Part shown: in pieces, positions 53,339 to 62,529 of the stretch
How positions within the stretch are numbered: position 1 is the first letter of the stretch
How the letters are laid out: every line of letters begins with the position of its first letter
NCBI GenBank assembly: GCA_964410915.1
Contig: CAYPIU010000003.1
Coordinates: forward strand, 1-64,000
Direction of reading: 5' to 3'
Origin: CAZFJG01 sp964410915
GTDB taxonomy: Bacteria; Synergistota; Synergistia; Synergistales; JAFGMB01
DNA: 64,000 nt
Translations under genes and position numbers: made by a program
The notes under the pieces: generated by a model
Databases searched by the model: none
Seen by the model: only the letters and a program-made list of their open reading frames with translations
Told to the model about the DNA's origin: nothing

Positions 53339-54727
53339 ATGCCTGCTATTTTGCAACTTGCTCTGAATTTTTCCGGCTGGATCTGGGGTTTACCAATGAT
53401 CCTTCTGATAGTTACAGCTGCCGTTTATTTTACGCTGCGGCTGAGGTTCATGCAGTTTGCTCATCTTGTGTATATTGTTAAACAGCTTTTCAGAAAATCT
53501 ACATTGGCAGGTACAGGTGCCGGTGTTGGTACTATAACGGCTTTTCAGTCCTTTGCCGCAAGTCTTGGTGGAGTTATAGGTGCTGGAAATATTGTAGGTG
53601 TTTCTGTAGCAGTACTATACGGAGGGCCGGGAGCAATATTCTGGATGGTCATCATCGCTCTTATAGGGGCTGTAAATAACTTTGCAGAGATAACATTAGG
53701 CCAGAAATACAGGGAGGTCAACGCGGCCGGGGAATATGTCGGGGGCCCCATGTATTACATAGCTAAAGGCTTAAATGTGAAATGGCTGGGAACAATATGG
53801 GCTTGTTTGTTCATAATCGACATGATCATTGCCATGATGGTCCAGGCTAATTCCATTGCAGGTTCAATGCTCGAGTCTTTCAGCGTAAGTCCTGTAATAT
53901 CAGGTCTTTTCATTATGGGCCTTGTTGGAATAGTTACGATCGGAGGCATTAAGAGGATAGGTAAAGTAGCCGCAAGGCTTGTTCCTGTTATGGCATCACT
54001 TTATGTAGGGGCCGCACTTCTGATAGTTGTCCTTAATATCGGAGCGCTTCCAGGTGTCATAAAAATGATCATTTCATCTGCATTCCATCCTGCAGCTGCC
54101 ACGGGAGGTTTTGGCGGAGCAACTATAGTAACAGCTTTGAGGTGGGGTGTCGCCAGGGGCGTTTATTCCAATGAGTCAGGTATGGGAACTACACCTATCA
54201 TGCATGCGCCCGCAAAAGTTGACCATCCCTGCAGACAGGGTTTTCTCGGGATCGTTTCTGTTTATATCGACACCATTATAGTATGTGTTGCCACAGCACT
54301 GGTTATCATGACTTCAGGACTCTGGACGACAACCGCAGCATTTGAAAATCCTGCAGGTCTCACAGCTATGGCTTTTTCACAGCATCTTGGGCCGGTTGGC
54401 GGCTGGATCGTTACTCTTTCACTGACCCTCTTTGCCTTTACAACTCTTTTCAATGTTCCTTATATGTGTGAAAAGTGTGCAGAATTTTTTGGCGGTCTTA
54501 AAATTGGAGTGGCAGTCAGATATATTCTCGTGGCTGTAACGATCATAGGAGCTATGGGAAAAGCTGAAGTCGTTTGGCAGTTCCTTGATCTTGCACTTGC
54601 CTCTATCGTCCTTCCAAATCTGATAGTTCTTCTGGTATTAGGAAAGAAGGTCCTGGAGGAGAAAACAGAGTTTTTCAACACACCGGGTAAATTCTATCTG
54701 AAAGATGTAGAGTCCGGGAAAGAGTAA
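53339..54727 (+). CDS. Alanine/glycine:cation symporter (AGCS family)
   Basis: 462 residues with about 11 helices. AGCS hallmarks: GTITAFQSFAASLGGVIGAGNIVGV, NNFAEITLGQKYRE, GGPMYYIAKGL and the SNESGMGTTPIMHA motif in RGVYSNESGMGT. It brings in alanine, glycine or similar small amino acids with Na+ or H+. The 275-bp upstream region (53064-53338) holds no gene and no glycine-riboswitch consensus. A terminator follows at 54813. Confidence 0.95.
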   Translation: MPAILQLALNFSGWIWGLPMILLIVTAAVYFTLRLRFMQFAHLVYIVKQLFRKSTLAGTGAGVGTITAFQSFAASLGGVIGAGNIVGVSVAVLYGGPGAIFWMVIIALIGAVNNFAEITLGQKYREVNAAGEYVGGPMYYIAKGLNVKWLGTIWACLFIIDMIIAMMVQANSIAGSMLESFSVSPVISGLFIMGLVGIVTIGGIKRIGKVAARLVPVMASLYVGAALLIVVLNIGALPGVIKMIISSAFHPAAATGGFGGATIVTALRWGVARGVYSNESGMGTTPIMHAPAKVDHPCRQGFLGIVSVYIDTIIVCVATALVIMTSGLWTTTAAFENPAGLTAMAFSQHLGPVGGWIVTLSLTLFAFTTLFNVPYMCEKCAEFFGGLKIGVAVRYILVAVTIIGAMGKAEVVWQFLDLALASIVLPNLIVLLVLGKKVLEEKTEFFNTPGKFYLKDVESGKE

Positions 54728-54812
54728 CTGTTGATAGATTTCCTTTAAGATCATTGGGCCTCCCGATAAAGGGTTTTAAAGGGTCCGGGGTCAGGAATTG
54801 TTAAGAAAGTCA

Positions 54813-54848
54813 GGGCAAGGGAGATTTTTTACACTCCCTTGCCCTTTC
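54813..54848 (+). terminator. Intrinsic terminator after the AGCS gene
   Basis: GGGCAAGGGAG and CTCCCTTGCCC (11-bp perfect arms) followed by TTTCATATTTTT. Confidence 0.88.
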
Positions 54849-54965
54849 ATATTTTTAGCAGTTGCTGGATCTCCGGGGTGTTTTCGTTAAAAGAGGCTTA
54901 TCGGGGCTGCCACGGAAGGTGTATTGCTTTGAATGGACAGGGTAAATGTGCGTTTGGTCAATAAG

Positions 54966-55025
54966 TTGACGGAAAAATCCTGAAGAGTAAAATAACTCAA
55001 TGAATATGGGACAAGCGTCCCATAT
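54966..55025 (+). promoter_or_regulatory. Promoter and palindromic operator of the M20-YfcC operon
   Basis: -35 TTGACG (54966-54971), 16-bp spacer, -10 TAAAAT (54988-54993). Immediately after the expected start lies a perfect inverted repeat, ATATGGGAC-aagc-GTCCCATAT (55004-55025). This layout suggests a repressor operator or a leader hairpin. No sites with the same arms were seen elsewhere in the window. Confidence 0.6.
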
Positions 55026-55056
55026 AGAATCTGAAAAAAATCTGGAGGTTTCAAAA

Positions 55057-56292
55057 ATGAGAGCTGACGGGCACCGTATAGATAAACTCTTGAAAAAACT
55101 CGCGCTTCATAATATCACACCCGGTAAAGGTCTTACCAGGCCAAGTTACTCCAGCGAATATATGGGTGTATGCAGAGAATTGATCGAGATGATGAAGGAG
55201 CTTGGAATGAAGGTCTGTATGGATGAGATCGGTAATATTGTTGGGAGGAAAGAAGGAAAACGTCCTGAATTGCCGGCAGTATGTATCGGTTCCCATATGG
55301 ATTCTGTAAGGAACGGCGGTATTTATGATGGTCCGGGGGGTGTAGTTGCAGGGCTTGAGGCTGTCAGGCTGATAATGGAAAACAATATTGAACATGACCA
55401 TTCGTTACATGTCATGTCCTTTGTTGAAGAAGAGGGTACAGGTCTTCAGTCAGGGCTTCTCGGTAGTCGCTGGTTCAATGGAGAGGCATGCTGGGAAGAT
55501 ATCGAAAAACTGAAATATGAAAATTCGGAAAATGCTGTAGATGCAGTCAGAAGATTCCGTAATGAATTCCCTGATATCCCCTTTTTTGATGAAGTTTCTT
55601 TTGATCCTGAAAATATTCGTGCCTTTATGGAGGTTCATATTGAACAGGGCCCTGTTCTGGAGAACAATGAGATCCGTCTTGGAGTAGTATCGGCAATAGC
55701 AGGAACTTCAACCATCGAGGTCAGTGTCTCAGGGAGGCCTGACCATGCGGGAAGCACGCCTATGGACATGAGGTCCGATGCATTTGAAGTGGCAGCACAT
55801 ACAGCTGTCGAAATGTACCGTTACGCCAGAAGCTTTCCTCACGCTGTAGCAACTGTGGGAAGGCTCGAGGTCCCTGGTGGTTCATCCAACAGGGTACCGG
55901 ATAGAACATGGTTTACCATCGACCTCCGATCTGCAGATCCGGAGGTTATGGATTCGCTTATTCCCCATGCAAAGGAGACTCTTGAACAGCTTTCTTCCAG
56001 AAGCGGTACTTCAGTATCAGTTTCCACAAGCCATTTTGTACCCCCGATAGAACTGGATAAGGAACTTAGACACATCCTTTTAAAACATGCCCGGAAGCTT
56101 ACAGATGCAATGGAAATAAACAGCGGCGCAGCCCATGATTCTCTTGTAATGGCTAAACATTATCCAGTGGCGATGCTTTTTGTACCATGCACAGGCGGCA
56201 GGAGCCACTGTCCTGAAGAATCAGCTGATCCCGGGGATTTTGCCCTTTCTGTAGATGTAATGGTTCAGACCTTTCTCGAGATCGACAGGTAG
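55057..56292 (+). CDS. M20 family Zn hydrolase, N-carbamoyl-amino acid/allantoate amidohydrolase type
   Basis: 411 residues from the ATG at 55057 (TGGAGG at 55043-55048); a frame reaching back to 55000 would pass through the operator. Motifs: GSHMDSVRNGGIYDGPGG, SFVEEEGTG, HIEQGPVLE, GRPDHAGSTPMDMR and PCTGGRSHCPEE. It hydrolyses N-carbamoyl amino acids, allantoate or ureidoglycine-like substrates. It heads an operon with a YfcC permease. The usual first motif (DGVLG) reads DGPGG here. Confidence 0.93.
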   Translation: MRADGHRIDKLLKKLALHNITPGKGLTRPSYSSEYMGVCRELIEMMKELGMKVCMDEIGNIVGRKEGKRPELPAVCIGSHMDSVRNGGIYDGPGGVVAGLEAVRLIMENNIEHDHSLHVMSFVEEEGTGLQSGLLGSRWFNGEACWEDIEKLKYENSENAVDAVRRFRNEFPDIPFFDEVSFDPENIRAFMEVHIEQGPVLENNEIRLGVVSAIAGTSTIEVSVSGRPDHAGSTPMDMRSDAFEVAAHTAVEMYRYARSFPHAVATVGRLEVPGGSSNRVPDRTWFTIDLRSADPEVMDSLIPHAKETLEQLSSRSGTSVSVSTSHFVPPIELDKELRHILLKHARKLTDAMEINSGAAHDSLVMAKHYPVAMLFVPCTGGRSHCPEESADPGDFALSVDVMVQTFLEIDR

Positions 56293-56433
56293 ATCTCATA
56301 ATATCCGGATCTTATACCCCGATCACCTGAATGTTTTGTTCAAGGGAAATATTTTCTAAAAGAGGAGGTGAACAGGGCTTCAACAGGAGTATCTGAAACA
56401 GGTTTTATTATAATTTGAGAGGAGATATTATTA

Positions 56434-57843
56434 ATGGCTACAGGAAACAACAATGTAAAATGGTATGAAAGACTGCCTCATCCATACGTTATTCTTTTTT
56501 TAATTATTGTTCTCGCTACTATTATGACCTACCTTATTCCTGCAGGTCTGTACGACAGGGTTGAGATGGTCGTAGGATCCAGGACCAGAATGGGAGTTGA
56601 TCCATCAACATTCCATTACATTGCACAGAATCCCGTGGGATTTTTTGATATGTTCCTTGCCATTCCCAAGGGTCTTATCAGCGCGGCAAGCATAATGGTT
56701 ATAGTTTTTGCTTCCGGCGGTCTTTTCAAGGTTCTTGAAGAATCCGGAGCCTTGGAAAACGGTGTTGGTGTTGCAGTAAAACATCTTGGAACCAACCATG
56801 AAAGCAAACTGCTCTGGATCGTAACCTTTATCTTTGCTTTCCTCGGAGCGGCGGTAGGTTTTGAAAATCTGATTGCACTTGTCCCCATCGCAGTGTTTGT
56901 ATCTATAGCCCTGGGAGGAGACCTTTTAGTTGGTGCCGGTATATCCATTGGAGCTCTTGGTATTGCTTTTGCCACCTCTCCCATAAATCCTTACACTGTA
57001 GGGACTTCTGACTTCATTGCCCAGCTGCCAATGTTCTCGGGGTGGCCCCTTCGTACAGCTTTCTGCCTTGCGGCAGTAATATTGACTGGTATGCATACCA
57101 TTAAATATTTTAAAAAAGTCAAAGCTGATCCTTCCAAAAGTTTTGTCAAAGATATCAGTACTGAAGGTTTTGACCTTACTCACGCTATTGAAGATTACAA
57201 ACTTTCCGGTCAGGATAAACTTGTCCTTGGAGGTTTTGGTGTAGGTCTTGTCATAATGCTCTGGGGTATTTTCCAGCATCACTGGTACATCAACGAAATG
57301 TCCGCAGTATTTGTTATCCTGGCTATTGCACTTGGTTTCATGGCGAAGATGGGACCGAGCAGAATAGCAGCTCTTATGATAGAAGGTGCCAGCGGTGTAG
57401 CCGGCGGGGCATTAGTTGTTGGTGTTGCCAGGGCGATCCAGGTTGTTCTTGAGCAGGGACAGATACAGGATACTATCGTTAATTCTCTTGCAACTCCGTT
57501 ACAGCATCTCAGCGTTACCGTATCCGCTGTTCTCATGACACTTGTTCACTGTGTGGTCAACTTCTTTATCCCATCAGGCAGCGGACAGGCCATGGCTACC
57601 ATGCCCATAATGATCCCTCTCAGTGACGTTATAGGCATGACAAGGCAGACTGCAATTCTTGCCTTCCAGGTCGGTGACGGTGTTACTAACATGATCTATC
57701 CTACCCTTGGAGGACTCCTTGCAATGCTTGCTCTTGCCAGGGTCCCATTTGACAAGTGGTTCCGTTTTGCATTCCCGCTCGTTCTGAAGATACTCGTGGT
57801 TAGCTGGATATTCCTTATTGTAGCAGTCCAGATAGGTTATTAG
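56434..57843 (+). CDS. YfcC family permease
   Basis: 469 residues with about 12 helices. HPYVILFLIIVLATIMTYLIPAG at the N-terminus, the glycine-rich ASGGLFKVLEESGALE, NFFIPSGSGQAMATMPIM and NMIYPTLGG. YfcC/COG1288 proteins are related to ArcD/C4-dicarboxylate carriers and are thought to move amino acids or carboxylates. Gene order after a carbamoylase-type hydrolase supports uptake of its substrate or export of its product. Confidence 0.93.
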   Translation: MATGNNNVKWYERLPHPYVILFLIIVLATIMTYLIPAGLYDRVEMVVGSRTRMGVDPSTFHYIAQNPVGFFDMFLAIPKGLISAASIMVIVFASGGLFKVLEESGALENGVGVAVKHLGTNHESKLLWIVTFIFAFLGAAVGFENLIALVPIAVFVSIALGGDLLVGAGISIGALGIAFATSPINPYTVGTSDFIAQLPMFSGWPLRTAFCLAAVILTGMHTIKYFKKVKADPSKSFVKDISTEGFDLTHAIEDYKLSGQDKLVLGGFGVGLVIMLWGIFQHHWYINEMSAVFVILAIALGFMAKMGPSRIAALMIEGASGVAGGALVVGVARAIQVVLEQGQIQDTIVNSLATPLQHLSVTVSAVLMTLVHCVVNFFIPSGSGQAMATMPIMIPLSDVIGMTRQTAILAFQVGDGVTNMIYPTLGGLLAMLALARVPFDKWFRFAFPLVLKILVVSWIFLIVAVQIGY

Positions 57844-57862
57844 GCTTATATAGTGATAATAT

Positions 57863-57897
57863 AAAAGGGGACGGAGAAAAATTATCTGTCCCCTTTT
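57863..57897 (+). terminator. Hairpin between the YfcC and MBL-fold genes
   Basis: AAAAGGGGAC and GTCCCCTTTT arms around a loop of 15 nt. The 3' arm itself gives the T-run TTTT, followed by AGTAAAGGGGG. Possibly a partial terminator, since the next gene starts 20 bp later. Confidence 0.7.
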
Positions 57898-57915
57898 AGT
57901 AAAGGGGGAATGATC

Positions 57916-58731
57916 TTGGAACTTACAGTTCTTGTTGACAATTATTGTGCTTCTGCTGACTTGATATCTGAGTATGGTTTCAGTGTTTACCTCAAGGGCA
58001 AAGAAGGCAGGATCCTTATGGATACCGGACTTGGAAGGGCTCTTATGCCAAATATGGCTTCCCTTGGGATAGATCTGAAAGCAGTAAATGACCTTGTTCT
58101 CAGTCACGGACATTATGATCATACCGGTTCTCTTGCCCAGGTGCTTGCAAAGAACAGCAGCATGAGAATATGGGCCCATCCGGAAGTGGACGCGTTACAC
58201 TTGAATCTCCGTGACGGAATACCCGATTTTGTAGGTTGTCACTTAAACAAAAAAGCTGTTGATTTCAAGCCTGTATCCTCGCTGACAAAAATAATGAAAG
58301 GGGTATGGGCAGTTGAGGTCCCGCCTGAAAAGCGGGATACGGAGTTCTGGGACAGACCGGAAAATCTCGTAGTTCCTGATGGAAAGGGAGGTTTTATGCC
58401 GGATCCTTTCAGTGATGATATTTCACTGGTAGTTGAGGGAGAGAAAGGATTAAGTATTATTCTGGGCTGCGCTCATGCAGGTGTTGTAAATATCCTTGAG
58501 ACTGTTGCAGAACACTTCAGGACAAGGGATTTCTATCTCGTGGTAGGGGGGATGCATACCCGTGCTTTCAATAGAGAGGCTCTGGACAAGGTTATATCAG
58601 CCTTGCTCGGAAGGTTTTCTGTGAAAAAATGGGGTCCCTCGCATTGTTCAGGTTTTAATGCGGCTGCGGAAATGGCAGCCAGGGCCGAAGATGTATCCTG
58701 GTACGGAAGTGGAAGCAGGATCATGCTTTAG
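57916..58731 (+). CDS. MBL-fold metallohydrolase, COG1237 type
   Basis: 271 residues from a TTG at 57916 with AAAGGGGG 7 bp upstream; an ATG at 57910 abuts that site. The metal site SHGHYDHTG (about residues 60-68), GCAHAGVVN and HTRAF with H in GGMHTR are clear. COG1237 includes 7,8-dihydropterin-6-methyl-4-aminobenzene-5'-phosphate synthase-like proteins; bacterial roles are unclear. It may be cotranscribed with the YfcC gene past the hairpin. Confidence 0.88.
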   Translation: MELTVLVDNYCASADLISEYGFSVYLKGKEGRILMDTGLGRALMPNMASLGIDLKAVNDLVLSHGHYDHTGSLAQVLAKNSSMRIWAHPEVDALHLNLRDGIPDFVGCHLNKKAVDFKPVSSLTKIMKGVWAVEVPPEKRDTEFWDRPENLVVPDGKGGFMPDPFSDDISLVVEGEKGLSIILGCAHAGVVNILETVAEHFRTRDFYLVVGGMHTRAFNREALDKVISALLGRFSVKKWGPSHCSGFNAAAEMAARAEDVSWYGSGSRIML

Positions 58732-58756
58732 CAGGGGCTGCATAAGTAGAGTTTCC

Positions 58757-58789
58757 GGAGGAGGAGTCTTTCCTGACACCTCCTTTTTT
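58757..58789 (+). terminator. Terminator after the MBL-fold gene
   Basis: AGGAGG (58759-58764) can pair with CCTCCT (58779-58784), followed by TTTTT. The loop is 14 nt. It lies 26 bp after the stop codon. Confidence 0.7.
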
Positions 58790-59603
58790 ATTTCTGACTT
58801 AGAAAAGCTTTTACAATACTCGAAAAAAGCTCAGGGTATTGATATATCATTCCGTGTCCACCACCTCGAATAACTTCGAGTCTTGACTTCGGTATTTGAT
58901 CTGAGAGCATATGGGAATTCTCGACAGGAAAGACAGCATCCTCGTCTCCTGTGATCACGAGGGTTTCGTTAGATATTGATCCAAGCCGGTCCCAGGCACC
59001 TTCCCAACTCGTAATAGCCTGTATCTGTTTTCTGATGGAAGGGATATTTTTAAGATACACTGACATGGGTTTTGACAGGAAGCCCTTCCTGAAAGAGGGA
59101 TGATCTGCGAGCCAGGATTCCGGGACCATAAGGCTGAGTGCTGTTTCAGTAAGTTCCATTGGGGTGCCTGTGGTATCAAAAAGCCGCTTCATTACATCTG
59201 CTGGAGGCAGGGCTGTCTGCATACCTCCGCATGAACTGCCGTAAAGAACAAGCCTGTTGATCTTTTCAGGATAAAGGATCGCCATTTCCTGTGCCACAAA
59301 ACTGCCCATGGACCATCCAAGTACATGGGCCCTGTCTAATCCCAGGATATCCATCAATTCTTTAGTGTCTCTTGCAAATTCAGGGATGGTAAAGTTTTTT
59401 ACACCTGCAGAAGTTTCCCCCATCCCTCTGTTATCAAAGACTATTACCCTAAAATCTGATGAAAGTTTTTTAATAAGCTCTGGGCCCCAGTATCCCATAA
59501 TGCCGGCCATCCCCATTATCATTAAAAGGGGAGGCCCGCTGCCTTCTTCCATCCAGGATATTTCAATATCTCGAACATCAGTTTTCCTGATCTCCATTTT
59601 CAT
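58788..59603 (-). CDS. Alpha/beta hydrolase
   Basis: 271 residues. The nucleophile elbow GWSMGSFVA (about residues 95-103), oxyanion-side MGMAG, acid in GDEDAVFPV and catalytic His in GGGHGMIYQYP. Resembles proline iminopeptidase and 3-oxoadipate enol-lactonase relatives; the substrate is not readable. Leftward transcribed, first of this strand block from the right, with its own leader of 112 bp. Confidence 0.88.
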   Translation of the reverse strand: MKMEIRKTDVRDIEISWMEEGSGPPLLMIMGMAGIMGYWGPELIKKLSSDFRVIVFDNRGMGETSAGVKNFTIPEFARDTKELMDILGLDRAHVLGWSMGSFVAQEMAILYPEKINRLVLYGSSCGGMQTALPPADVMKRLFDTTGTPMELTETALSLMVPESWLADHPSFRKGFLSKPMSVYLKNIPSIRKQIQAITSWEGAWDRLGSISNETLVITGDEDAVFPVENSHMLSDQIPKSRLEVIRGGGHGMIYQYPELFSSIVKAFLSQK

Positions 59604-59715
59604 GTTCAGGTCCTGCTCCTTTTGATCAGATCATTCAAAACCCAATCTGTCTTGAATAACAGCAGAAATTGATTCTGAAATTTTGTCATATTTCATATTT
59701 AAATTTGCAGAATTG

Positions 59716-61305
59716 TCATTTTAGAAGAGGCTGTATTTCAGTCTCGAATTTCCCTTCATTGAATCTTAACTGTATGTTGCGCTGCCATTCATCTCTTTCT
59801 AAAGGATAATCCTCGCGATAATGTACACCCCGGCTTTCCTGCCTTGCAAGGGCACTTTTCGCTATTGACATGGCCGAGTCAAGAAGGCCTTGAATTTCAA
59901 GTGCGGACAGAAGGTCAAGATGGTCTGGAACCTCAGTTCTGGAACTTTGAGGGTATAGATCCTCAATAATATCTACCGTCTTTTTTATGGATGATGATGT
60001 TCTTACGGGTCCAAGCCCTTTCTGGACAGCATTTTTTATACTCTTTTTTATTTCAGAGGGAGGTATGTTTCCCTCTGACCATTCTTTGATTTTTCCCATG
60101 CTGTTCAAGGGTTCAAAATCCTGGGCTTCTCCTGTTGCAGATCGGGAAGCTGTTTTTCCGGCTATCATTCCGAAGGTAACGATGTTGGTAAGAGCGTTTC
60201 CTCCAATACGGCTTGCCCCATCAATTCCTCCTGTTACTTCTCCGCATGCAAAAAGCCCTTTAATGCTGGTTGAACATGAGGGATCGATATCTATTCCTCC
60301 GGTCATGTAATGCTCGATGGGGCTTACATTTACAGGACCGTACTCCCATGGTTTTTTATCTTTGGGGTAAAAGTTCAGCATTTCTAAAAGGGGAGGTTTT
60401 GCCCAGTCTTCAGGGGGGAATTTTTCAAGATGCAGTAAAGCTTTTCCGCCACTTTTAAGGTGTTTCGCCAGGCAAATGGAAGTTTTATCTCTGGCGTAGT
60501 AATTCCCTTCGAGACCGTTTTTCAGGCCCCAGGAATGAATTGCCTCAAGGAGAAATTCCCTGTTATTTTCATCTACCAGGGGAACCTGGTCAATTATTCC
60601 AAGTCCCACCATCCAGTTTGTGAAATTCGGTTCGTCCCAGCCGAGTGGATAGAACTGGACGAATTCCATATCCTTCAGATGGGTACCTGCCCTGAGAGCA
60701 AGAGAATAACCGTCTCCTGTAACTCTGCTCGGATTATCTGTCCTTGAATAGATCTGTCCAGCTCCTCCAGTAGCGAGAATAACGGCTGAGGCTCCTAAGC
60801 CCAGAGCATTGCCTGTCTTCCAGTTAACACATTCAACACCCTTTATCTTTCCATCTTCAATTTTTAATTCTGTTACAACCGTATCTTCAAGAAATCTGAT
60901 CCCCAGATCCTTTGCTATTGCATATAGCTCTTCTATCATTCCGTAGCCAGCCATAAAAAGGTTGGAGGCACTTGCCCTTGTAGATGCATGGCCGGATTTC
61001 AGCAATTTTAAAGTCACGCCCCATGACTGAAGTTCTTTCATGGTTTTTACGGCATTTTCCGAAAAGGTCTGAACCATCTTGAGATCGTTGATATAACGGC
61101 CTATTTCCATGGTTCTTGATGCATGTAATTCTGGAGATATCTTTCCGTATCCCAGCGTGAAAAGTCCTGCAGCGTAAGCTGTGCAGCTTCCGGTCCCTCT
61201 GCCTGTTTTGTTTATTACTATCACTTCAGTGCCGGGCTTTCTTGCTGATATTGCTGCTACCAGGCCAGCTCCTCCCGCTCCAACCACAATAATTCTTCTT
61301 TTCAT
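59716..61305 (-). CDS. FAD-dependent fumarate reductase/succinate dehydrogenase-type flavoprotein
   Basis: 529 residues. N-terminal FAD-binding IIVVGAGGAGLVAAISA, the central VILATGGAGQIYSRTDNP, and the active-site area MEFVQFYPLGW; near residue 346 HYMTGGIDID and CGEVTGGIDGASRIGGNALT. It has the SdhA/FrdA/NadB C-terminal helical domain (KIKEWSEGNI, KGLGPVRTSSSI). No iron-sulfur or membrane subunits lie nearby, so it may be a stand-alone fumarate- or enoate-type reductase or a NadB-like oxidase. It is 15 bp after the P1 peptidase gene. Confidence 0.9.
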   Translation of the reverse strand: MKRRIIVVGAGGAGLVAAISARKPGTEVIVINKTGRGTGSCTAYAAGLFTLGYGKISPELHASRTMEIGRYINDLKMVQTFSENAVKTMKELQSWGVTLKLLKSGHASTRASASNLFMAGYGMIEELYAIAKDLGIRFLEDTVVTELKIEDGKIKGVECVNWKTGNALGLGASAVILATGGAGQIYSRTDNPSRVTGDGYSLALRAGTHLKDMEFVQFYPLGWDEPNFTNWMVGLGIIDQVPLVDENNREFLLEAIHSWGLKNGLEGNYYARDKTSICLAKHLKSGGKALLHLEKFPPEDWAKPPLLEMLNFYPKDKKPWEYGPVNVSPIEHYMTGGIDIDPSCSTSIKGLFACGEVTGGIDGASRIGGNALTNIVTFGMIAGKTASRSATGEAQDFEPLNSMGKIKEWSEGNIPPSEIKKSIKNAVQKGLGPVRTSSSIKKTVDIIEDLYPQSSRTEVPDHLDLLSALEIQGLLDSAMSIAKSALARQESRGVHYREDYPLERDEWQRNIQLRFNEGKFETEIQPLLK

Positions 61306-61320
61306 TATGGACTCTCCTCT

Positions 61321-62391
61321 CTATGAAGGATCATTTATTTCTGGAATATCTGCTATAAATTCCTTTAACGATCTTCGGGTATTTCCGTTTCTTCCAGTTA
61401 CAGATGATGAATATATCATCGAGTTCAGGATAGATTCCTCAGTTGCTTCAACTGTTGCCCTGAAAAGAGGATCTATCATTTCATCATTTAACATCCTGAG
61501 GGGAAGAATGACATTGTTGGAAAAATGCTCGATCCGGTTCGTGGTTGAAAATGCAAGTGCGATTTCCCCGCTCCCATTCTGAATATATGATCCAGTCCTG
61601 CTTATTCCTGCAGAGACCCTTCTGCAGATCCTTTTGAGCTGTCGCTCTGATAACGGGGCATCAGTTGCAATAACGACAATAATTGACCCCGGTGAATTTT
61701 CCCTTTCCTCACGGAGCGATCTGGAAATATACCTTCCGGCTTTTATCCCGTTTATTGTAAGATCTTTCATTTCGCCGAAATTTGAAAGTACCAGGGCGCC
61801 GACAGTAAAAGTTTCATTTCCGATCGCAGCTATTCTTGAGGAACTGCCTATTCCTCCCTTGAGTTTATAACAGGACATCCCCTTACCTGCTCCCACATCT
61901 CCCTGTGTGAAGTCGGCTGTTGAATTCTGAATAGCCCCGGATACATGTGCGGGTTGTACGTATAATCCCCTTATGTCGTTGAGAAAGCCATCATTACACT
62001 CGCATACCACGGGATTGACCGTTCCTGCAGTTTTACCTATTTCAACGTTCTGTTCGATCATATACTGGACAAGCCCTTTATATGCGTCTCCCACACTGAG
62101 AGTGTTGGTAAGTATTATAGGTGTTTCTATTGTGCCAAGTTCATCTATCTGGATAAGCCCGGTCGATTTGCCAAAACCATTTATAACATGGGATGCTGCC
62201 ATGACCTTGTCTCTGAAAAGGTTTCCCTGGTGGGGCAGTATAGCTGTGACCCCGGTTCTGGCATTACCCTGATCGAGTGTTTCATGTCCAACAGTTACTC
62301 CTTTTACATCTGATATGGAGTTGAGATCGCCCTTTGGGAGTATCCCTGTTTTAAAAATGATATTGATATCTGGTTCTCCAGGGGTCTTCAT
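61321..62391 (-). CDS. P1 family peptidase (DmpA/BapA, L-aminopeptidase/D-esterase)
   Basis: 356 residues. N-terminal-nucleophile hydrolase with DVKGVTVGHETL, RTGVTAILPH, TGLIQIDELGTIETPIILTNTLSVG and the autoprocessing region GGIGSSSRIAAIG, with the nucleophile Ser in the GSS stretch (canonical GTASR-type). Ends with GEIALAFSTTN. Members cleave D-Ala or beta-amino N-terminal residues from peptides. It fits the D-amino acid theme with the divergently transcribed D-aminoacyl-tRNA deacylase. Confidence 0.92.
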   Translation of the reverse strand: MKTPGEPDINIIFKTGILPKGDLNSISDVKGVTVGHETLDQGNARTGVTAILPHQGNLFRDKVMAASHVINGFGKSTGLIQIDELGTIETPIILTNTLSVGDAYKGLVQYMIEQNVEIGKTAGTVNPVVCECNDGFLNDIRGLYVQPAHVSGAIQNSTADFTQGDVGAGKGMSCYKLKGGIGSSSRIAAIGNETFTVGALVLSNFGEMKDLTINGIKAGRYISRSLREERENSPGSIIVVIATDAPLSERQLKRICRRVSAGISRTGSYIQNGSGEIALAFSTTNRIEHFSNNVILPLRMLNDEMIDPLFRATVEATEESILNSMIYSSSVTGRNGNTRRSLKEFIADIPEINDPS

Positions 62392-62529
62392 CGCTTAAGG
62401 TCTCCTTTCTGGGTATCCTGTTATTCTTGAAGCTTATTAAAGCATATTTATGGCTGTTTGGGAAAAAGTGTTCCCATTCGATTTTTTCAGTTATTATTGT
62501 TATTAAAAATATCGGAAGGGAGATTAACT

